Of a stretch of 17,738 bases of DNA, positions 14,146-17,738 are shown piece after piece. Where the stretch lies: assembly GCA_038043025.1 (NCBI GenBank), contig JBBTCW010000074.1:1-17738 (forward strand), given 5' to 3'. Numbering within the stretch: the first letter of the stretch is position 1; each line of letters starts with the position of its first letter. The notes under the pieces were generated by a model. That model was not told the DNA's origin, did no database searches, and saw only the letters and a list, made by a program, of their open reading frames with translations. The position numbers and the translations under genes are program-made. The stretch comes from O2-02-FULL-42-9 sp038043025 (GTDB lineage: Bacteria > Pseudomonadota > Gammaproteobacteria > UBA12402).

Positions 14146-14487
14146 ATGAATAATAAGTTGTATGTCGGTAATTTACCGTATTCCATAACAGAGCAAGAAT
14201 TAGAAGAATTATTCGGACAATTCGGTGCTGTTACAAGCGTTGCATTAATCAAAGACCGCGAAACTGGCCGTATGAAAGGCTTTGGTTTCGTTGAATTTGG
14301 TGACGAAGGTGATGCTCAAAAGGCATTAGAATTAAATGGCCAGGATCTTGGTGGACGTCCATTAAAGGTCAACATTGCCAAGCCAAGAGAGGCTGGTGGT
14401 GGTAGCCGCGGTGGTCGCGGTGGTGATCGTGGTGACCGCGGTGATCGTGGTGATCGTGGTGATCGCGGAGGCCGTGATCGTTATTAA
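14146..14487 (+). CDS. RRM-domain RNA-binding protein with RGG tail
   Basis: The start is the ATG at 14146 with GGAGA (14133-14137) 8 bases upstream. An upstream in-frame TTG overlaps that site and is rejected. The protein has 113 residues. Residues 1-80 form one RRM, with RNP2 LYVGNL and RNP1 KGFGFVEF. The tail (about 85-113) is Gly/Arg/Asp-rich, with RGG and four tandem RGD units (GDRGDRGDRGDRGDRGG). Such proteins bind single-stranded RNA and are often cold-induced in cyanobacteria and proteobacteria. The long leader fits post-transcriptional control. The tandem GGTGAYCGY codons make the tail prone to length change by slippage. Confidence 0.94.
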   Translation: MNNKLYVGNLPYSITEQELEELFGQFGAVTSVALIKDRETGRMKGFGFVEFGDEGDAQKALELNGQDLGGRPLKVNIAKPREAGGGSRGGRGGDRGDRGDRGDRGDRGGRDRY

Positions 14488-14509
14488 TAACGACTGCGCT
14501 TCGATTCTT

Positions 14510-14541
14510 AAAAAGCCCTGCCAAAAGCGGGGCTTTTTTTT
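14510..14541 (+). terminator. Rho-independent terminator of the RRM gene
   Basis: The arms AAAAAGCCCTGC (14510-14521) and GCGGGGCTTTTT (14527-14538) pair over 12 bp with one T-G wobble around a CAAAA loop. They are followed by further Ts to 14541. Confidence 0.92.
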
Positions 14542-14557
14542 GATAAAAATTCCCGCC

Positions 14558-14600
14558 GCAAGCCGCAGGAAAATCTTCATATTTTACGTTGATAAATAAT
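14558..14600 (+). repeat. 43-bp direct repeat, copy 1
   Basis: This copy matches 17640-17682 at 41 of 43 positions (differences at positions 10 and 13). It covers the last codons, stop and 3' flank of the oxidoreductase fragment on the minus strand. Its GC-rich start (14551-14568) can fold as an imperfect hairpin followed by T5 on the minus strand, like that gene's terminator. Confidence 0.9.
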
Positions 14601-14750
14601 TCCGAGCGCCAGATTTTTTTCATCTATTGCAATTTGAAATGCTTTTTCTCTGTCATAGGGATCATAGCCTTCTGGCAATTGATAGGTATGCTTTTTAAAC
14701 CATTGGTAGGTGTTTACACGATTGAACACAACGCAGCGCGCTAGATTAGG
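14577..14750 (-). pseudogene. C-terminal fragment of a 2-oxoacid:ferredoxin oxidoreductase beta subunit
   Basis: The minus strand reads through 57 codons without a stop. It contains NRVNTYQWFKKHTYQL, then LPEGYDPYDREKAF, and ends GIIYQRKI. The pattern (C-V-FN-VNTY-WFK, L-EG-DP-DR--A, LGI-Y) matches the C-terminus of KorB/PorB-type beta subunits, which decarboxylate 2-oxoacids with thiamine diphosphate and pass electrons to ferredoxin. The thiamine diphosphate and iron-sulfur regions are missing. An in-frame stop at 14751-14753 lies where recombinase homology begins, so the gene was cut here. No start codon or ribosome binding site is present. It was recognised by motif only; a search would settle it. 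Confidence 0.65.
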
Positions 14751-14760
14751 CTAAGGGTCT

Positions 14761-15585
14761 GTCAAAAAGGGCAATCCATTACCGGCCACTGCAGAAATTG
14801 TGGCGGCTTATTTGCAAGCATGCGCCAAAACCTATAATCCCCGCACACTCAGACGCCGCGTTACCGCTTTGCGTCAATGGCACCGATTGCGCCACAAACC
14901 CGATCCCACCACGGATCCGCTCGTGATTAAAACATTGCGTGGGATTTCGCGGCTACATGGCCAACCCAAAAAACAAGCGACTGCACTTAAACTACAAGAT
15001 TTAGATAAAATCGTGGTGTGGCTCAAGACGCAAGAAGGTCTGATTCACATTCGTAATCGTGCCTTGTTATTGGTGGGATTTTTTGGGGCGTTTAGGCGCT
15101 CCGAGTTGGTGAATTTGACCTGGGAGCAAGTGAGCTTTGAGCGCGATGGGATGATTATTCTCTTGCCGCGGAGCAAAACGGATCCAACGGGTGAAGGAGC
15201 AAAATGCGTGATTCCGTTTGGTAACGATACGCGTTGTCCGGTGCGTGCATTGATTGAGTGGCGCAAAGCGTCTAATCAGTGGAGTGGCTCCATTTTTCGG
15301 CGGATTTCCAAAACAGGCACCCTGAATAAAAAATCCATTACGCCACGGCACTGGAGCAAGGTTGTCCAAGGGTTGGCAAAATCGGTGGGGTTGCCAGAGC
15401 CCGAAAGATTTTCGAGTCATTCGCTCCGACGAGGGTTTGCAACGGAAGCCTCTCGCTTGGGCGCCTCCATGCCCGCCATCCAGCGTCACGGGCGCTGGCG
15501 CTCGACCAAAACTGTTTTGGAATATATCGAAGCCGGGCGGCAGTTTGCGGATTCTGCAGTCAATGTATTGTTTGATTTTAAGTAG
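14761..15585 (+). pseudogene. tyrosine recombinase/integrase, N-terminally truncated, catalytic domain intact
   Basis: Homology starts at 14761 (VKKGNPLPATAEIVAAYLQA) directly after an in-frame TAA at 14752-14754, so the first 35-40 residues of the core-binding domain are missing. The first possible start is the GTG at 14800 (261 residues), which has no ribosome binding site. The rest is clean. It has the core-binding remainder (NPRTLRRRVTALRQWH) and then a full catalytic domain. Counted from the GTG, the catalytic residues are R99 (FRRSEL), K126 (RSKTD), H207 and R210 (SHSLRRGF), H230 (HGRW) and nucleophile Y242 (LEYIE). The missing N-terminus resembles the fragment at 17491-17646, but that is a diverged copy, not its lost half. 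It is probably inactive because DNA binding is impaired. Confidence 0.85.
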
Positions 15586-15600
15586 TGAGATTAAATCCGA

Positions 15601-15615
15601 TCCGGTCTACACTGA
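15601..15615 (+). repeat. left 15-bp inverted repeat of the HigBA cassette
   Basis: TCCGGTCTACACTGA is the exact reverse complement of 16315-16329. The pair brackets a 729-bp block holding the toxin-antitoxin genes. No target duplication is evident outside the arms. Confidence 0.85.
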
Positions 15616-15629
15616 ATGAACTGAATTAT

Positions 15630-15646
15630 TTGCTAAAATTTAGCAA
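15630..15646. promoter_or_regulatory. likely HigA operator overlapping the toxin promoter
   Basis: TTGCTAAA (15630-15637), one central A and TTTAGCAA (15639-15646) form a perfect 8-bp inverted repeat. It contains TG-C-TAAAAT (15631-15639), an extended -10. It lies 2 bases before the first possible toxin start. HigA-type antitoxins bind such sites to repress their own operon. Confidence 0.6.
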
Positions 15647-15663
15647 GTATGCTAATATTGATT

Positions 15664-15993
15664 ATGCACTGGACTATTACATTTTATAATGAGCGCGTGA
15701 AATTAGCCTTGGCGAAATGGCCATGTACGTTAAAGGCGAAATTAACGCGAATTTTAGAATTAATGAAAGAAGAGGGTGGAGACATAGGCTTGCCTATTAC
15801 TCGGGCAATGGGTGAAGGGTTGTTTGAAATACGAGTAAAAGCTCAGGAAGGCATAGGTCGTGTGTTTTTTGCGTATATTCATCATAAAGAAATGATGATT
15901 TTGCATGGTTTTATTAAAAAAACGCAAGAAACACCCGCCAAGGAATTACAAATCGCAAGGCAACGATTGAAAGAGGTAAAAGCACATGAATGA
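15664..15993 (+). CDS. RelE/HigB-family toxin (Gp49-like)
   Basis: I prefer the ATG at 15664, giving MHWTITFYNERV, the usual start of this family and 109 residues. The in-frame ATG at 15649 would add MLILI, and neither has a clear ribosome binding site. Family features are FYNERVKLALAKWP at the start, LMKEEGGDIGLPITRAMGEGLFEIRVK in the middle and GIGRVFFAYIHHKEMMILHGFIKKTQETP. These match phage-derived Gp49-like/HigB mRNA interferases, which cleave mRNA on the ribosome. The toxin precedes its antitoxin, the HigBA order. The genes overlap by 8 bases, giving translational coupling. The catalytic residues cannot be fixed by eye. Confidence 0.88.
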   Translation: MHWTITFYNERVKLALAKWPCTLKAKLTRILELMKEEGGDIGLPITRAMGEGLFEIRVKAQEGIGRVFFAYIHHKEMMILHGFIKKTQETPAKELQIARQRLKEVKAHE

Positions 15994-16333
15994 TTACAAA
16001 CCGGTCAAAGCAGAATTTGAAACATTTAAAAAACTCTTATTGAGTGATGAAAAAACATTAGAAGCCTATGAAGCTTTAAGCGAGGAATTTTTGCTTATTG
16101 CCGAAATGATCCGCGCCAGGAAACGCGTTGAGAAAACTCAAAAGAATGTGGCGGATTTAATGGAAACGACCTCTTCAGTGATTTCTCGTTTGGAATCCTT
16201 TAAAGGCCAAAAAAAACATTCTCCCACTTTAGAGACTCTTCGAAAATACGCACATGCTGTTGGATGTAATTTATCTATAAAATTTGTACCAGAACATACG
16301 CAAACAACTTCTGATCAGTGTAGACCGGAATAG
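15986..16333 (+). CDS. HigA-type XRE-family antitoxin
   Basis: The protein has 115 residues and overlaps the toxin stop by 8 bases. The N-terminal half (1-60) is helical and acidic and probably wraps the toxin. A helix-turn-helix follows, about residues 55-90 (TQKNVADLMETTSSVISRLE, then SPTLETLRKYAHAVG), as in XRE/Cro regulators. It neutralises the toxin and represses the operon, with a likely operator at 15630-15646. The last codons (about SDQCRPE) are encoded by the right inverted repeat of the cassette (16315-16329). The C-terminus may thus have been rewritten when the cassette formed. Confidence 0.88.
   Translation: MNDYKPVKAEFETFKKLLLSDEKTLEAYEALSEEFLLIAEMIRARKRVEKTQKNVADLMETTSSVISRLESFKGQKKHSPTLETLRKYAHAVGCNLSIKFVPEHTQTTSDQCRPE
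16315..16329 (-). repeat. right 15-bp inverted repeat of the HigBA cassette
   Basis: This is the exact reverse complement of 15601-15615. It lies inside the 3' end of the antitoxin gene and stops 4 bases before the end of its stop codon. Confidence 0.85.
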
Positions 16334-16660
16334 CGGCTAATAATAAATATACAGAAAGCGGAATATTTAACATGAACTAGCACTGCCGAATCCGTATGGT
16401 GGGTCAATAGTTTTGGATAACAGTGGCCATAGGATACCATGCCGGGTTAGTGGCATAATAATTGGTCATCAGAGAGTTCTTTAAAAAGCGGAAAAAGCGG
16501 AAAAAGCGGAAAAAACTGAAAATGATAGAACACAGATGTATGAACAAAAGTGCCGACCCAGAGCCACAAAGAGCCATAAAAAGAAATTTTAGGCGCTACG
16601 AGAGATCCCTTGTGTGATACAATGACAGTCCAGCCTCTAAAATTATTGCAGGAGAGTCAT
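16334..16660. other. gene-poor stretch with short repeats and a possible coding remnant
   Basis: No gene with a start and ribosome binding site is visible. About 16374-16482 reads open on the plus strand without a start codon (ALPNPYGGSIVLDNSG... then IIIGHQRVL and a stop). It could be a remnant of an unidentified gene. A 9-base tandem repeat follows (16483-16509). A -10-like TACAAT lies at about 16617-16622, ahead of the small ORF. Confidence 0.4.
16483..16509 (+). repeat. 9-bp tandem repeat, three exact units
   Basis: AAAAAGCGG occurs three times in a row, with a degenerate fourth unit (AAAAAACTG) to 16518. It is too short and lacks spacers, so it is not a CRISPR. It may be slippage-prone sequence or protein-binding iterons. 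Confidence 0.85.
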
Positions 16661-16661
16661 T

Positions 16662-16745
16662 ATGAAGATCAAAGACTATAAAAGTTGGAAAATGATGAGC
16701 TATGTCGGGGCTGTTGCTTCAACTGCCGTCAATGCCTGCAGATGA
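16662..16745 (+). CDS. 27-codon small ORF, possibly a broken gene
   Basis: GGAG (16651-16654) lies 7 bases before the ATG, and a TACAAT -10 candidate sits about 40 bases upstream, so expression is plausible. The product begins MKIKDYKSWKMM and continues SYVGAVASTAVNACR, a charged start followed by a short apolar helix that could touch the membrane or act as a signal. The same frame stays open for 26 more codons after the TGA at 16743, to a TGA at 16824. A nonsense-truncated gene is therefore an alternative. It is not recognised. Confidence 0.4.
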   Translation: MKIKDYKSWKMMSYVGAVASTAVNACR

Positions 16746-16809
16746 TCATCCTCCAGCCGGCATGCGGCCGTAGTTCGTCCGTCAGAGCCAGAAAAAAGCC
16801 AGAAAACCC

Positions 16810-16849
16810 TTGCTAAAACCCTTTGATAGTATATATTAATTAATATATA
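16810..16849. promoter_or_regulatory. vapBC promoter with overlapping palindromic operator
   Basis: TTGCTA (16810-16815), 16 bases and TATATT (16832-16837) make a good sigma-70 promoter. A perfect 20-bp palindrome centred on TTAATTAA (16830-16849) covers its -10 and start point. TAG/CTA outer bases extend it with a one-base bulge. A VapB-VapC complex binding here would shut off its own operon. Confidence 0.7.
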
Positions 16850-16864
16850 TCTAGGAGCGATCAG

Positions 16865-17092
16865 ATGAAAACAGCAAAATTGTTTCAAAATGGCCAAAGC
16901 CAGGCCGTGCGATTACCCAAAGAATTTCGCTTTACAGGCACTGAAGTGTTTATCAAAAAAACAGGCCATGCGACCATCTTACTGCCCACCCAAAATCCCT
17001 GGGCATCGCTTTTTGATGCACTCGGTGCATTTTCTAGCGATTTTATGAAACACAGAGATCAACCGCCGGCGCAAAACAGAGAGTCGTTTTAA
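16865..17092 (+). CDS. vapB: VapB/VagC-type antitoxin, AbrB-fold
   Basis: AGGAG lies 7 bases before the ATG. The protein has 75 residues. Residues 1-45 form the swapped-hairpin AbrB/SpoVT DNA-binding domain, with the typical AKLFQNGQSQAVRLPKEFRF and EVFIKK. The C-terminal 30 residues (PWASLFDALGAFSSDFM then a flexible charged end) are the usual toxin-binding tail. It binds VapC and represses the operon through the palindrome upstream. The stop TAA is followed directly by the ATG of vapC. Confidence 0.93.
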   Translation: MKTAKLFQNGQSQAVRLPKEFRFTGTEVFIKKTGHATILLPTQNPWASLFDALGAFSSDFMKHRDQPPAQNRESF

Positions 17093-17491
17093 ATGAAATA
17101 TATGCTGGATACCAATAGTTGCATTTATCTTATCAAAAAACAGCCCAAAAATGTGATGAATAAATTTCAGTCTTTGACGTTGGGTGATGTTTGTCTTTCA
17201 TCTGTGACGTTATCAGAATTATTGTATGGTGTAGAAAAAAGTCAACAACATAAAAAAAACGTTTTAGCCTTAGAACAATTCATCTTGCCATTGGATATTC
17301 TGCCCTTTGGCGATGAAGCCGCTTATCAGTACGGTTTTCTGCGTGCTTATCTTGAAAAAAAGGATACGCCTATTGGGTCGATGGATTTAATGATAGCGGC
17401 ACATGCGCTTTCGATTCGAGCCATACTCGTGACCAACAATGTAAAAGAATTTTCTCGTGTGCCAAAATTAGTGATAGAAAATTGGGTGTGA
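17093..17491 (+). CDS. vapC: VapC-type PIN-domain ribonuclease toxin
   Basis: The protein has 132 residues, normal for VapC. PIN acidic residues are visible: D6 (MLDTNSCIYLI), E42 (SELLYG) and D98 (GSMDLMIAAHAL). They are followed by the conserved VTNNVKEFSRVPKLVIENW end. Members cleave initiator tRNA-fMet or other structured RNA using Mg2+. All residues needed look present, so the toxin is probably active. The gene abuts vapB with no gap. Its TGA shares a base with the ATG of the following recombinase fragment, which is unusual. Confidence 0.93.
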   Translation: MKYMLDTNSCIYLIKKQPKNVMNKFQSLTLGDVCLSSVTLSELLYGVEKSQQHKKNVLALEQFILPLDILPFGDEAAYQYGFLRAYLEKKDTPIGSMDLMIAAHALSIRAILVTNNVKEFSRVPKLVIENWV

Positions 17492-17639
17492 TGATGAAAC
17501 AGAATGTACAATTACAAAAAGAAATTCTAGCGCCCTACGTGCATGCCGCAACCTCGGACAATACGCGCTTAGCGTTCAAGGATTTTGTCAAAAAGGGCAA
17601 CACATTACCGGCCACCGCAGAAGTCGTTGCAGCTTATTT

Positions 17640-17682
17640 GCAAGCCGCGGGGAAATCTTCATATTTTACGTTGATAAATAAT
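17640..17682 (+). repeat. 43-bp direct repeat, copy 2
   Basis: This copy matches 14558-14600 at 41 of 43 positions, in the same orientation. Here it breaks the recombinase fragment rather than following an oxidoreductase gene. Confidence 0.9.
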
Positions 17683-17705
17683 CTGAAGATTTCCCCGCGG
17701 CTTGC
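17640..17705. repeat. 22-bp perfect inverted repeat with 22-base spacer
   Basis: The arms at 17640-17661 and 17684-17705 are exact reverse complements. Each contains GAAGATTTCCCCGCGGC or its complement. The spacer contains the end of the oxidoreductase reading frame seen at 14580-14600. The arms form a strong cruciform or hairpin. Confidence 0.9.
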
Positions 17706-17738
17706 CGCATGGGTTTATACATAAGTAGGCTTAAAAAT

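Larger units (their letters stand above)
17491..17724 (+). pseudogene. N-terminal fragment of a second tyrosine recombinase, interrupted by a palindrome
   Basis: The ATG at 17491 overlaps the vapC stop. Residues 1-52 (LAPYVHAATSDNTRLAFKDF, then LPATAEVVAAYLQA) are the start of an integrase core-binding domain. Recombinase sequence stops at 17646. The next codons (GKSSYFTLINNLKISPRLAAW) are simply translated palindrome, and the frame ends at 17724. In the 20 codons shared with 14761-14820 there are 8 base differences, only 2 of which change the residue. The two are therefore separately evolved genes, not one gene split in two. No catalytic domain follows in the window. Confidence 0.75.

Noticed and set aside
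14362..14623. Thr- or His/Asp-rich minus-strand ORFs
   Set aside because: They are low-complexity shadows of the RGG/RGD codons of the RRM gene.
16483..16518. Possible CRISPR array
   Set aside because: The units are 9 bases, directly joined, with no spacers and no cas genes.
17640..17705. Integron attC site, given the hairpin shape and nearby small toxin-antitoxin genes
   Set aside because: The arms lack paired GTTRRRY/RYYYAAC core sites and are perfectly matched without the usual unpaired bases. The recombinase also shows no integron-integrase insert that I can see.

Overview
The window looks like the chromosome of an AT-rich gammaproteobacterium. FolD carries the GAS-type nucleotide motif seen in gammaproteobacteria, the tRNAs encode their own CCA ends, and the mix of two-partner secretion, PAS kinase, HigBA/VapBC and RRM protein would suit an environmental or host-associated member of the Legionellales. 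The phylum-level call is fairly safe; the order is a guess. All family calls rest on motif recognition alone.

Layout. (1) 1-3941 is a two-partner secretion locus. It holds the 3' end of a large beta-helical TpsA exoprotein (open at the window edge), a convergent gene of unknown function with an internally duplicated module, and the outer-membrane TpsB transporter. (2) 3938-9361, minus strand, is a dimodular non-ribosomal peptide synthetase, A-T-C-A-T-TE. I read the first adenylation pocket as asparagine-like and the second as GrsA-like (aromatic). It stands alone, with no MbtH, PPTase or exporter beside it. (3) 9487-10743 is a soluble PAS histidine kinase, divergent from the NRPS and without a response regulator in view. 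(4) 10819-11670, minus, is folD. It appears to share a back-to-back promoter pair with the tRNA cluster on the other side. (5) 11800-12290 holds tRNA-Pro(TGG), tRNA-Arg(TCT), tRNA-His(GTG) and tRNA-Lys(CTT), with a long perfect-looking hairpin between Arg and His. (6) 12408-13885 has a tiny tail-anchored coiled-coil protein and a cysteine-rich 2x[4Fe-4S] protein. (7) 14146-14487 is an RRM/RGG-box RNA-binding protein with a long leader and a strong terminator.

(8) 14551-17738 is an accessory scrapyard. It begins with a C-terminal fragment of a 2-oxoacid:ferredoxin oxidoreductase beta subunit on the minus strand. This is fused at about 14755 to an N-terminally truncated tyrosine recombinase. 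Next come a HigBA-type toxin-antitoxin pair bracketed by 15-bp inverted repeats, a gene-poor stretch with short tandem repeats and a 27-codon ORF, and a VapBC pair behind a palindromic promoter. The window ends with the N-terminal part of a second, diverged recombinase. A 43-bp direct repeat (14558-14600 and 17640-17682) brackets the region. The second copy sits in a perfect 22-bp inverted repeat that cuts the recombinase off. The two toxin-antitoxin pairs may be what keeps this decayed island in place.

The most interesting items are the standalone Asn-X NRPS with its patchwork adenylation domains, the divergent folD/tRNA promoters built on one inverted repeat, and the palindrome-joined recombinase/oxidoreductase wreckage carrying an inverted-repeat-bounded toxin-antitoxin cassette.
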